Source: Marisa cornuarietis (Eukaryota > Mollusca > Gastropoda > Architaenioglossa > Ampullariidae). From it: a stretch of 64,000 bases of DNA. The translations under genes and the position numbers were made by a program. The notes below the pieces were generated by a model, which did no database searches, had not been told where the DNA came from, and saw nothing but the letters and a program-made list of their open reading frames with translations. Positions 43,861 through 55,073 of this stretch are shown here, in pieces. The stretch spans positions 752,001 to 816,000 of the forward strand of contig SMMW01000612.1 in assembly GCA_004794655.1 (NCBI GenBank), written 5' to 3'. Each line of letters opens with the position of its first letter. The stretch's first letter is position 1.

Positions 43861-45399
43861 GAATTGCAGATTTGAATATCAGCTTGTTCTTATGCCGTAT
43901 GACATTCATAGATCAAGATGTCAATGAGACAGATGTACAGTCATTGGACTGGAGCAGACTAGACCAATACTCAAACACGTCGATCAAATTGTCAGGAGAA
44001 GATCAAGATGATCACAAAGTAGAAATTGCAGTACAATGATGAAACGCAATGTTTGGCACTGATGTTAAGTCTACCCCAAGGACGACTTGTAAGAATGAAG
44101 AAACCGTGATGTCGTCAGCCAGAGGATTAACGGCGATGAGATAGTTGATATAAACAGAGGAATGATTAAGAATCCACAGGCAAGTAAACAGTCAAACGCA
44201 ATATGCCGCTGACATCAAAAAAAAGTACAATAGCCACTATAAGCACATAAAATCCCAGAAGAAAACGAAAATGTGGAGAGCTAGTCCCCTCAAGCCTGTT
44301 AGGCGAAGGGACACAACTCTACCAGAAAATCACCCATGTAGTCATCAGTATCAGATAACATAGACTTAGTAATTAGGGGCCATGTATTACCAGAGCAGGG
44401 GCTTAGTATTAGTAAATTAGTATAAGTTCAAATGTGTAAGTAACGTAACTCAATCCATTTATGTAAATGAGACAACCTACGTGTAAGAGGTAAAAACGTA
44501 TTTACAAAATCCTTTGGGAAATTCCGGCCTCTTTTCTGGATAGTCTTATGGGCACAAGAGCTTTAGAAACCTGGAAAATCGCATATATATATATATATAT
44601 ATATAAGAGTAAACTACAAAGGCGCACGCTTTTCACGACACATTTCTTTAAATTTATCGAGATTTTGTTTCATTTAAAACTAAAACAGAAGGCGAACAAT
44701 TTGTTCACTTTCAGTTCAGGAAGTTAGTGACGAAATGACGAACGGAGGCTTCGTTACTGAAATGAACACAGTTTTAACATTTTTATGAGAATACTTTTGT
44801 AATTGTAGTTGGATCTTACAAAGAATACGAAGCATCAAGCAAGCAAAGAAGAAGTGGTGTTAAATGTTGAAAAGCCAGGACTACGAGTGTCCAGATCTTT
44901 CTGAGTTACGGAACATGAGAGATATCTTAGATGAACCAACTAGACACCCATACTGTAAAAAACTGTTGTTGGAGGCTAATAAGTCAAACGGGAGGCTACC
45001 TTCTAACTTTCAGTTTACAAGATATGTCTAGAAGACATAGTGGGGTATCCATACTGCTGACGACACTATGTAATCGTGTTCTAATCTGCTTCACCAATCC
45101 CAATAATAGTGCATTTAATAATGGTTGACGACCTCGACTCTGTATGCTTACTTTCAGTAAAACACCCGAGGTAGTGAGTGATAGAACAACTGCATTCGCA
45201 TCTTAATACTGTGTCTAAAATCGGTAGCAAGTCCAAATAATGATGCGTTAAATAATGGTACATGAGCTTGCTATGTTTTGCTGTTCTCTTAAAATAGTAG
45301 ACAGTGATAGGAAGGACACATCAACAGCTGTCCATCGTAGCATGATACATAAAGAAGCTCCCATAATACACTAAGGATACTGGGGGACTGGTAGAGGCT
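43861..45399. other. Intergenic DNA, no gene seen
   Basis: A TA run lies at 44583-44605. Near 45100-45125 and 45230-45260 is a loose direct repeat (CCAATAATRRTGCRTT-AATAATGGT). No supported frame. Confidence 0.45.
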
Positions 45400-46630
45400 T
45401 AATCAAAACGCTATGAACAGACAAAAGCCTACAAAGGAAAAGTCTGATAATGTGTAGAGAAAAACAAGAGGAAAGTGGTCAAAACAGTTATCAGCTATTT
45501 ACCATATCTGGCAGGTTGATCTTCCTTCCCATTTCTCCCAGACCCCACGATGCCACCACTATCAAAAATTACTTCCAAGCATTACTGTATAAAAAGGTAG
45601 ACAGTGGCTCAAAGAAACTACAGAAGAAGGATATTTTCGTAATCGTTGATTGAAAAGCTAATGTCTTCCAGGACGCAGAGAAACAATGGTCATGCAGAGT
45701 CAACAAATAATGCCGGAAGCTTCTTGATGAAAAGGCTGAAGGAGAAGAAACAACCCTGGGTCACAAAGGAGATTTTTGACCGTTGTGACCAAACAATGGC
45801 CTTAAGGAAGGAGAGAAAGGAAAGTGCCAAAGCATCTACCACGTAGTGAAACATAACCAGTATTATCAGTAAAAAGATAAAGGACGCTAAATAAAACTGG
45901 ATCGTTAGGAAAGATGGCATGAAGTGACAGTATGAGGGGCTATCCTCTTGAAAACCCTCACCATCTGAAGTCAACAGAAACATTTATCGAAGACATCAAT
46001 GATCACCTTCTCCCTCAAGTAAAGGCTGTACTAAGCCGATAAATTGTATGCTGCAACAATCTATAGAAATGTTGGAGACAGACCCACAGCAGCTTTCGAG
46101 GCAACCATATTTTGATTATTGACTCAAAGTTAGTTCTAGTTCTATGGGAAAAGACTGAATGCAGTCTAAATGGATGGAAATAATCTTGGGTTGAAATCGT
46201 CCCAGCATAATTACTTAAGCGTGGAGGAGAAGAAACAAGAAAAGGCCCTTACCACGAGGTTAAAAAAATATGCAAGTAGTCGATTGTCACACGCCTTTCA
46301 ATGAAGGTCAACAGCAAATGATGCCACTTTCAAATAAACATCAAAGCAAGTTTATTCAAAATTGTGTCAACTCCATTCCTGAAAAGCTGTAAGCAAGCTG
46401 GATTTAGAAGAGAAAAAAGCACAGTTAAAAAGATCTCTTAATCAGAACAAAATCTTCAATACAGTAGATACTTCTACCATACCTTCAATTTCAAAAAGAT
46501 TTCCACAGGAACGGGAAGTAAAAACTTTGGCGTGTGATTCGCAAATTCACCATCGAAGACCCGTTAAAACCATCAAAATGCTTTATAGAAGATTTTAACA
46601 TATTGTTCTCCTAAAGCACACAAAACTGAC
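45400..46630 (+). mobile_element. Degenerate LINE (plus)
   Basis: Plus-strand frames hold a segment KQPWVTKEIFDRCDQ followed by ALRKERKES at about 45750-45825, typical of the linker before the RT in RTE-like and related LINEs. Near 46390 comes a KQAGFRREKSTVKKIS string, the RT segment seen as EQAVFRPSRSTVKQIF in the LINE at 12-13 kb. Many stops and shifts make it an old, dead copy. Confidence 0.65.
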
Positions 46631-46742
46631 AGATGACTTGTATGGTTGAAACTGATTCCCATCAACGAAAATCTAAGTTAACAACGAAAATAACCTGCAT
46701 TGTGGATGTTGTTGTAAAAGAATACAAAAGCAGGCCAGGTTA

Positions 46743-47867
46743 TCAGACAACATGTAGACACGACCTACGACCTGCAGTGTGTTGTGTTGGGCTAACCTTG
46801 GTGCTTAGATTTCGTTTTGCCACATGCGAATTTTTTAAAATAAAACTATCGTGAAAAGCTTGCCGAAACCGTGAAGAGCGAGAAAAGTAAACAAAAAAGT
46901 GAACGGCGCTGTTGACCTGCGACACTGAGTGGACGACCGCACTGACCGCTAGTAAGACTTCATAATGTTGGAAAGCAAGGAGGTACTCAGTAAAAATTCT
47001 GAGGCTCACCTCCCACGCGACGTAGGGCGTCATGGTGACAATATAAACAACCGAGACAAAGACCAGCATCGTGGTCAGCGCCCCCTGTTGTCTTAGACTT
47101 TCACTAGTGGTCGAGCTGCTTCTTTGTCGCCAGGTCATGGCCGTTCTCAGTCTAGCAACTGTCACTGTTGTTGACACTGACACAGCGATGAAGATTGAAA
47201 CAGGTACACAAATTCCCAACACAGTGTTTCCAAACGTGTCGACTAACACCTTGTTTCTCTCATAAAAGTCAGTGGATGTCAGAAACCACCTGACACCTGT
47301 CTCTGTAGTAATGCTTGCTGGCCGAAACGAAAAGGGATGCGCAAGATAACAACCCTGCAAACACAAGAACAACAATACTATCATCGCGCCCATCGTCTTA
47401 GTGCGCATGAGCGTAGAGATACGCAGTGGAAACAACACGCACGCACATCGTTCAAGTGCAATAATCATATTGACACATCCACAAGTTGCCCTAAAGCCGT
47501 ACAAAACCCCTGCACCAAAGGCGACAGCAGTAAAATAGAATTCTTCCCCGATAGTCGCATTATACAGATGGAGATATGTGCTCACAGGGTATATCATCAA
47601 AGCACAGATAAGGTAGAGGAAGTCCATGAGAGCCAAGCAGAACAGACAGAGGTTCATACGGTCGTGCAGTCCCTGACGGTGGAACACCAGGCAGTTGATT
47701 ATGTTTGTTGGAATCCCGACCACACACAGCAGCGATGTCAGACCTGCAAAACAAATCCTCTCCAACAAAAGACGAATCTGCTTGGAGACATCATCGCTAA
47801 GGACTTCGACGAGCAGGCTACGATTGTTTTTCGCGTTGTCTAAAGAATCATTTATGGATTTATTCAT
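46743..47867 (-). CDS. Receptor gene 7: class A GPCR, reversed orientation
   Basis: 374-residue single-exon 7TM receptor read right to left. I start at the ATG at 47867 (MNKSIND); two upstream codons of open frame begin with TTG. The N-terminus has three sequons (N2, N6, N15). Landmarks: GIPTN (N55), LALMD (D82), ERC (R140), ECL2 STDFYERNK, TM5 with ICVP, ICL3 TWRQRSSSTTSES, TMTP in TM6, and NSAVHFFVYFSRSSRFRQAF. The C-terminal tail is about 40 residues, longer than in the other genes, and Ser/Thr/Lys-rich, so it may be phosphorylated. The TM3-ECL2 cysteine pair is missing. It is closest to pseudogene 6. It lies between two near-identical inverted LINE ends at 43.6 and 50.8 kb. Confidence 0.94.
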   Translation of the reverse strand: MNKSINDSLDNAKNNRSLLVEVLSDDVSKQIRLLLERICFAGLTSLLCVVGIPTNIINCLVFHRQGLHDRMNLCLFCLALMDFLYLICALMIYPVSTYLHLYNATIGEEFYFTAVAFGAGVLYGFRATCGCVNMIIALERCACVLFPLRISTLMRTKTMGAMIVLLFLCLQGCYLAHPFSFRPASITTETGVRWFLTSTDFYERNKVLVDTFGNTVLGICVPVSIFIAVSVSTTVTVARLRTAMTWRQRSSSTTSESLRQQGALTTMLVFVSVVYIVTMTPYVAWEVSLRIFTEYLLAFQHYEVLLAVSAVVHSVSQVNSAVHFFVYFSRSSRFRQAFHDSFILKNSHVAKRNLSTKVSPTQHTAGRRSCLHVV

Positions 47868-49924
47868 GACCAAAAGCTACAGACAGTTTTATATGTTTAT
47901 AGACACAAACAAGCAGGTTTAACTGCAGACTAAAAATGGGAATGTTGCCAGTGCTAATGAATCAACTGATGGAAACCATCATCTTCAGAATTTACAATAA
48001 TGTGTTGAAGAGAAAAGTGATCGTATGATGAATTTCTGCTGATATAAATACAAAAGAAAAACCTTTTTTTCAAAGGAATTAAATTATTAAAAAGCTTTAA
48101 ATGTTAACCCTCCTAAACACTAAAATAGGTGTAATGTTAATTATAAAGGAATTTTTAAAACGAAATTTTCATGTTGACAATTTTAGGACAACTAATAACC
48201 TTTTGGAGAGAATAAATACAGAAAAGAAAAATTAAAACAAAATTTCTTACCTCAATATTGGTCGATCCGCCGATACTAAATAAGCTCATTTATTTGTAGA
48301 GACTTTTAGAGCATGCTCGCGTACGTGTATTGATGTTTGCACATACATATGTAACTATGCTTAAAATTCTTTAAAGTAAAGCCAAATAAAAAAAATTCTT
48401 TTACGTTTGCCATTTCTCTATGATATTTTGATGCCATTTCAAAAAACATAGTGACCTTAGTGACTGTTAAAAAAATACATTTCACGTATGAAATGTTGCG
48501 AATAAGTTATATTTTAAAATCATTGTCAAAAAATTAAAAAGCCATATTATTTTAGCATTTACTTAAAATAATTATAATATTTTATGCTATTACATCGCCG
48601 TTAAAACAAATATATAACGGTTGTCAGCTTGATAAAAACTAGAGAGTTTGAGTAGTGTTCGAATCAATTGGCTGTTTAAGGTAGATTCTGCAGGACTTTC
48701 TATGATATGTTATGTTTTATTCAAAACTAAAAAGTATTCTGTCATCACGGTTCCTGATAAACAGTCTTAGAGCTTTGAAACTTTGCACTTACTGGAATCA
48801 AGAGAGGGTTGAGGTGATACAGTAATTTAGTGCTTACATAACAAAGGTGAGAGCATGCTGTCATAATCAGCAAACATCACAGACCACAGAAAATAATATG
48901 AGATCAAATAAATTATTTATTAAAAATATTATTAAGACGACAGGCACGTATAAAGTGACAACAACTGTCGCTTTGCATCTCTAGGAAAGGTCATTACTCT
49001 CCTCTATAGCTCATTCTGTAACTCAAAAAAAAATTATTCATGTACAAAAAAATTTTTTATATCCTATTCAGACTCAATGTCTTTGTTGGTGCTGTCATGG
49101 CGTTTACGATACACGTTACCATGTTTGTGTTGTCGTCTGCAGAATATTAAAATTTATCTTTATTGTAGTATATGGTCTTGGTGGTTATCGTTGTAATTTA
49201 AAACAAACTGTGTGTGATGTTGGCGCCGTAGCCCTCATCTTTCTGGCTTCTCGTTGACTTTTTTCTTTTGGTTTACACCACCATTTCTCTGTTATCTTTG
49301 TCATTGTGGTAGCATCGTTGTAAATGATGTCGCTAAAAAAGAAGAACAAAAAAGAAAGAATCGCAACGTATTTCAAATTACTGTTCGACCTAACTTACTT
49401 TTCCTTTGACAGAAATTGACATCAGTTGAAAAAAAAGCTGATTTGTAACTTTTCCGAGTTTTTTTGTGTTAAAACTAATGTTTGTTAAAATAGCATAATT
49501 TGCTAAATGTCCCAAACTGGAACTTTTAACAGACGTTTTACTACGAACATTTAAGAATAAAATAACTAATTTCTGATATTGATAAGCAAAGATTGAATCA
49601 TTAATCAAAATCGAGACACACGACAGTAATAAATGAAATTTTTATATAAAGAGTTTACGTATTGCATAAAAGACAGTCATTTAAGACACGACATATGGCA
49701 ACATTGTCACAATGTAAACAGTAGGCAAGATAAGCAGCATTGAGAGTTGGTGGTCGACAATCTTTTTGAGGTACTACTGCCATTACTCATCATTTTCTGG
49801 ATGCCTTAAGACCGATTAAACTTACAGTAATAAATACAAGTAGAAAACGGAAGATGTACTGACCTGTTAACAATTCACCTGTTACCATTACATAATCAAG
49901 AAGATCATCTTTAAACAAACAACA
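47868..49924. other. 5' flank of gene 7
   Basis: AT-rich. A minus-strand TATAAAC (47895-47901) lies about 30 bp before the ATG, close for a TATA box, and no shared block is seen. The piece near 49310-49345 is similar to 36070-36110. No other gene seen. Confidence 0.45.
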
Positions 49925-50215
49925 TTTATTTTATTAGAGTATACATGAGAATTTAAGTATTACTTACTATTTTCTTTTCATTTTCGGTTGCTGAGTACAA
50001 ATTCATGTTGAATAGAGAAACTGGACACTACTCCAAACATCGAGCAGCGCTTGGTCAACTGAATCTTTGTCTACTTTCAAACATAACGAAATACCTGACT
50101 GGTTGACTTTTTCAGTTGTTAAAGGAAGTAATCCATGGAAGAACAGTTCCTTAAGGTTCCAGTAGTTTCTTCCATTATTTATTCATTCATTTGCTAACAG
50201 CACAATGTGGTGTAT
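49925..50215. repeat. Dispersed repeat, copy 3
   Basis: Matches 35790-36060 over most of its length, including TTACTTACT, TTTTCATTTTCGGTTGCTG-AGTACAAAT, GGAAGTAATCCATG and CAGTAGTT. Function and class unknown. Confidence 0.5.
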
Positions 50216-50576
50216 GATGCTTCCCTACTTGGAAGCACCTCGCTAGCCTGTGGGATACCAACCAAACACGAGGCAATGATACAAGGAGACAAGGTTTTAC
50301 TATACTTGGAGGCATTTCGGTGCAGATATTTTTTACGAACGAGTTTTTTGTGATAAGAAAAGGTGTTGAAAATATTCTGTCTATAAAGATGTTGAGATAA
50401 CAGAAAATTACTTAATAAAATTCTACTTAAAGAAGGTACAATCACTAGAACTCAACAAGCAGCGAACAACTTATAACGATACCCACATATCAGGACGTTC
50501 TGGTCCACATTTTTTCAAGTGTTATATTTTTTAATTGAAAAAACGTGTAATATGTAAACGTGTAAAACGTGTGACG

Positions 50577-50990
50577 ACCGTATCCTAACTGTTCCTGTCA
50601 CCAGAACAACAACATATGGTCACAGGACTTTTGGCTACTGTGCTGTAAAACAATGGAACTCTCTTCCTTTCCATATCCGCCACCTTCCTACAACTAAAGC
50701 TTTCAACTCTGCACTGAAAACGCACCTCTTCCTTGAGCATTACTCCTAACACAGTCCGCACAATGCTCGTCCTTCTTAACCCCGGCCCCTTCCCTCTTGC
50801 TACTTTACCCATCTTTCTCGCAGAATCACTATATTTTTCTGTTCCTGTTACTTGATGCCTTTTGTTTTCTGTTTCGTCAGTACTGTCGTTTTCTTTCGTC
50901 CCCTTTGTTCTGTGTCTACCTAGTCCACGTCTCTTCCTCGTTTTAAGCGCTAAGAGCATGCTCTCTATGAGTGTGAATATGCGCTATAAA
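50577..50990 (+). mobile_element. LINE 3' end with ATT tail
   Basis: The plus strand reads the end of a LINE RT frame: RILTVPVTRTTTYGHRTFG, then VKQWNSLP and ALKTHLFLEHYS with a stop at about 50746-50748, the usual end of CR1/L2-like proteins. A 3' UTR of about 240 bp ends in GCGCTATAAAAATC and a long ATT tail (51001-51056). It is 5'-truncated. It is almost identical to the inverted copy at 43566-43860, so both are recent. Confidence 0.85.
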
Positions 50991-50999
50991 AATCTTCAC

Positions 51000-51000
<1 letters not shown>

Positions 51001-51054
<54 letters not shown>

Positions 51055-51056
51055 AT
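51001..51056 (+). repeat. ATT microsatellite
   Basis: About 18 units, the 3' tail of the adjoining LINE end. Confidence 0.95.
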
Positions 51057-51149
51057 AATGTTTTCTTTTTAAAGTAACAATTTTAGTAACGATCATTAAT
51101 GTACATTTTGAAATAGTAAACACCTATCTATATCATAGACGAGCGGATT

Positions 51150-51360
51150 CCTAAGATGTTTGAGTGCTGGACTGGGCACTGAGAGGTCTATCGGTTTGAC
51201 ATCCATTTGGCGCAGATTGCTTTTCCCAGTTGACCCAGTTGGCGGGAATGGGTACCTGACTCTCCAAAGGGATGGAGAAGGTAAGAGCGAGGGAGAGTAG
51301 ATGTTCTCCGTCATCACGTAAAGCTGACCCCGAGTAAATTAAAGTCTCTGAAACCTTACT
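51150..51360 (+). mobile_element. tRNA-derived SINE, family 2, copy 3
   Basis: A box TGTTTGAGTGC (51157-51167) and B box GGTTTGACATCC (51193-51204) stand 36 bp apart, and the body CCAGTTGGCGGGAATGGGTACC...GACTC matches the copies at 36.2 and 37.0 kb in the opposite direction. The minus-strand frames here are by-products. Confidence 0.7.
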
Positions 51361-51579
51361 CATGTAACGAACTGAAAATAAAAGAAATGGTGTGACCGTC
51401 ACCTTTTCCCACCCCCACCCCCAACACACAAAGACAGAGAGGTAAAGACAGCCTGTGAACTCAGTGGAGAAGTAGATATTCGCAGAAGAGGCTCACATTA
51501 CTGGTCTGTCTTGAGAGGCAATAGAAGTGTTAGGTGACAGGCCTGCAATACAAGCTTGTCTTGAGCAAGTACTGGAATA

Positions 51580-52080
51580 CCGGTCCACTTCATCACCCTT
51601 GTTCCTTTGACCCCCTCGGTATCGACCTCCCTCCAGGCTAACTTAACGTCAACAGAGCACGTGCCGTGTCACATGACCAGTTCAGATTAGATTGCGCAGT
51701 CTGCCTGTTGCAAGATGGGGTTCCTAACTTCCTACCAATGTGGCGACCTTTCAGTCATTGGAAAAAATATTCTCTCTGTATGAGATCGGTAGCATCCTCT
51801 TTAAGCACGTGGTATCTAATGCCAGTAAGTTTCTTTTAGCATCCGAGAGCCGAGATAATTTTTTCCATCAACACGGTTAGATTGGTATCATGCGGGCTTT
51901 TTAAAAATTGTGCTTTTTAGTCAGCCAGATCATGTCCAGCTTAGCTGATGCTGTCGCGACTCTGTTAAAGCTACCCAGTTACTTAAAGCTGCTCACCTCC
52001 TCACGCCGTACTTTGTGTAGATATCTGCTTTGTCGATGTCAATGGCCAATCTATATTTGGTCTCTTAGAAGATAACAAGA
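51580..52080. mobile_element. LINE remnants in the duplicated flank of gene 8
   Basis: Degraded sequence resembling the minus-strand LINE at 12 kb: CAGCTTAGCTGATGCTGTCGCGACTCTG and CTTGAAGCTGCT/CTTAAAGCTGCTCACCT. The part at about 52010-52075 (TTTGTAGATATCTGCTTT-TCGATG, CAATTTGT-TTTGGTTTCTTA-like) recurs at 57385-57440 before gene 9. Confidence 0.5.
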
Positions 52081-52560
52081 AACTAAAATTGCAGGTGCTT
52101 TCATATCGAAAATCTTCTTTAAACACAAATATGAATTCTCTTATCATTTAAAAATACGATCTGGATATTTGGTTCAGCTCAGTGCATACTTAAATTCTCA
52201 TTTATATTTTAGACAAAAATAACGAATCAGTAAAGAAAAAAAGGTATAGTGTATATATTCACTTTTTTACGCGTTCATGAACACGAACGGTAGCACGTAC
52301 ACACGCATACACGCAAGGAAACAGCTATGTGCACTTTAAAAAAATATTATAAAATAGCATTTATTTACAAAAAAACATCTAAGGAAGGTAAATAAAATCC
52401 GGCGTATAGACGCTTGTAAATAACTCAAAATGTTTTATCAGGACAATCAGAAAGGTAAATTTCATTTGTACACTCGAATGTAGGAGGCCCAAAGTAAATA
52501 ATAATTACTTTTCTTGTTTGCGTTGTGTGTTTAACCATTTTTCTCTAGAAAATTAATCAA
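52081..52560 (+). other. 5' flank of receptor gene 8
   Basis: AT-rich non-coding. GTTTAACCATTTTTCTCTAGAAAATTAATCAAAG-like sequence at about 52528-52562 is shared almost unchanged with gene 9 (about 57892-57925). Confidence 0.6.
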
Positions 52561-52573
52561 AGACGGAGCGACG

Positions 52574-52580
52574 TATATAG
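52574..52580 (+). promoter_or_regulatory. TATA box of receptor gene 8
   Basis: GTATATAG lies in a block (TATATAGGCGAAAGACCT) that aligns with ATATACGTAAAAGACCT (57931-57947) before gene 9. The ATG is 108 bp on, which would give a longer 5' UTR than in genes 1-3. Confidence 0.5.
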
Positions 52581-52681
52581 GCGAAAGACCTCCAAAATGT
52601 CTGACTAACTGTTTTCAAATAATTGAGAACAGACAAAGATTGTATTGCTACCTTGCACAGCTGCTGTAAAATCTGAGTGCA

Positions 52682-53749
52682 ATGAATGGCTCTGCAAATG
52701 TATCAGTTACGAATAAAAACACTTGTGAGGAAAGTATTTTCAACTCCACAGACCGTCAGTTACTGACCACAATTGTCAGCGTTGGACTCACATTGTTGGT
52801 TTGTCTAATCGGCATACCTGCAAATGCAGTAAACTGCCTTGTGTTTCGGAGTCAAGGTCTACAAGACCGCATGAATCTTTGTCTTTTTTCTTTATCCCTT
52901 GCGGACCTCGCCTATTTGGTCTGTATGTGTGTTCTCTACCCTGTGAGCTATCTTGTTGATATTTACGACAACATGGCGATGGAAAATTTTTACACCCGAG
53001 GATATCTTGCAATTGCAGGCATATGCCACAGTTTACGGTCTACCTTTGGTTTCATCACCATGGTGATCGCAGTAGAAAGATGCGTGTGTGTGATGTTTCC
53101 ACTGAGAGCATCGGCCTGTCTGCAAACTCGCAACATGGCGGGAATCCTCTTCACGTTTTTTCTATTCCTTCAGCTTTGTTATACTACGATTCCAATATCA
53201 AATTACATGGCTATTGAGAATAAAACTGGAAGTAGAAATCGGCTATATTTAAGGTCAAAGGTTTATTACGCCAATCCGGGATTTTTTGACATATTTACAT
53301 ATACCCTATTAGGATTTGCACTTCCATGTGCTCTTGTGCTAATTGTGTCCACGGCGACAACATTAACTGTGATCAAGCTAAAAACTACGATTAGATGGAG
53401 AAAAACGACAAGCTCCATAGACAGCAGCACTTCCTGTCGTCAACGGGCGCTAACAGTCATGTTGCTAATAGTTGCCTGTATCTACATTGGAACAATGCTG
53501 CCATTTGTTGCCCGGGAGATTTTTGTTGGATTGTGGAGTAGTGCTATACACAAACTTATTTGTTATGACCTTTTCATGGAAGTTAGTGCGGTTGTGGACT
53601 GGATTCCACAGATAAATAGTTTAGTTCATTGTTTTGTCTATTACAGCAGGTCTTCTAAATTCAGACATCATTTCAACTACCTCATCCATAATCGTCGACT
53701 AAGGGTGTTGAATTTAAAATCAAACAGCGGCATTAATGTGACTTCTTAA
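52682..53749 (+). CDS. Receptor gene 8: class A GPCR, second subfamily
   Basis: 355-residue single-exon 7TM receptor starting at ATG 52682 (MNGSANV). The N-terminus has sequons at N2, N6 and N21. Landmarks: GIPAN (N48), LSLAD (D75), ERC (R133), FPLRA, TM5 with ALPC, ICL3 RWRKTTSSIDSSTSCRQ, TMLP in TM6, then INSLVHCFVYYSRSSKFR. ECL2 differs from that of genes 1-5: it has a sequon ENKTGS and KVYYANPGFF in place of the TEFYE motif. Position 3.25 is Tyr108 and ECL2 has no Cys, so the canonical bridge is absent here too. It is the tandem twin of gene 9, with which it shares long strings in TM1-TM3. Confidence 0.94.
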   Translation: MNGSANVSVTNKNTCEESIFNSTDRQLLTTIVSVGLTLLVCLIGIPANAVNCLVFRSQGLQDRMNLCLFSLSLADLAYLVCMCVLYPVSYLVDIYDNMAMENFYTRGYLAIAGICHSLRSTFGFITMVIAVERCVCVMFPLRASACLQTRNMAGILFTFFLFLQLCYTTIPISNYMAIENKTGSRNRLYLRSKVYYANPGFFDIFTYTLLGFALPCALVLIVSTATTLTVIKLKTTIRWRKTTSSIDSSTSCRQRALTVMLLIVACIYIGTMLPFVAREIFVGLWSSAIHKLICYDLFMEVSAVVDWIPQINSLVHCFVYYSRSSKFRHHFNYLIHNRRLRVLNLKSNSGINVTS

Positions 53750-55073
53750 AGAGTTGTAAAAGGAAACGGTCAGATAGTTTGGTTTGGTACAAATGTAAAA
53801 AGAACAATATATATATATAATTACAGGCAGCTGATCGTAAAAAAATGGATTTACAATAGACTAAAGCAGAAAATGTGATGTGTGTTCATTACATGTGAAC
53901 ACAAGATGTTGACTGGAAAACAAACACCTAAATTCTCTAGAAAACGTTTTGTCGACTTGCAGTTCGTAAATTAAAGGGTGGTTCCTGAGGTCTGGGGGAT
54001 GGAAAGAAGAGTAGTCGCTAGCTTTTCGTAAAGGGTGAGAAACCATTGCTACCACGTGGTAAGTTTGCCCCCCCCTCTCACTTTCTCTTGTCTCCCACCC
54101 GTTTTGCCATAGCCACTCATTTTTTTTCATCTCGACACTATTTTCTCTCTCTCTTTTTTTCCCATCGGCACTGGCTGCTAGTAGTAAAAGCAAGAAGTCT
54201 ACAACCAACGATTCGAAAGCTTACATTGAAATTTCTCCGTTTTCTTCCCCGTTAAATGGCGACGATGTTTACTTTTACCGCGCCTTGGAAGGAACGTCGA
54301 TGATGCCTATGCAACTCCCAGCATCAATATTTAGTTGGAAGCATCGTACAACAGCCAATGACTTCTGGAGGCGTTAGTAATTTTGACGCCGAATTTGGCC
54401 TTCATCGGACAAGTGCCCCGTTTAGTGATCGGCATATCGCCAGTAGTGTTGAATGAATCAGTGTTCCTGTAGCGTATTCTTAGATTGTATATAAATATAT
54501 ATGTTGACTGCGTGGAAACGAACGGCTTCTGTAATGTTGCTCTGATTATATCAGTGAACCGGTACTCATTTGAATAAAGTTCACGTCTCGGGTATTTTTC
54601 GAGCAGTGAGAACGACACCCTTTGGTAGGTATTTATGTTGCATTCTAAACAGTGAAAGTTACCGAGTTATTTTTATGAGTTGCTGAATGCAGAGAGAGTA
54701 TGTGGGACTTTATCTTGTTATTGGTTAAAACTAACTTTCGTCAACGGCAAGTTGGTACAACAGCAAACAACTAGTATATTGTGACTTGATGTAGAAAGAA
54801 ATTGATCTTGCAAAACTCTTTCACCAAAATTGTTTAGTTTTCGCTTCAATTTCAATTTTTTTTATTATTGCCTGTCCTGACCGTGTACACTCGCCAAAGG
54901 CTTTGTCAAAGTAATAGATGTACTAGTGGTCGGCGATTGGTCATAGTCGGTAGAGGATGTGTGTTTCATTCAGTCACATAAAGTGTTTTGCCCAACACAG
55001 CAAAATACATGTGACCTGGGAAGCCCAAGGCAATAATTGTGTTTTTTGTTGAAAGAATGCACAACTGTCTGGC
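53750..55073 (+). other. 3' flank of gene 8
   Basis: A TA run lies near 53807-53819 and a pyrimidine-rich part near 54068-54165. About 54345-54415 (GACTTCTGGAGGCG-TAGT-ATTTTGA-G-CG) matches 59880-59945 after gene 9, so the duplication of these two genes took in more than 0.6 kb of 3' flank. Confidence 0.5.
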
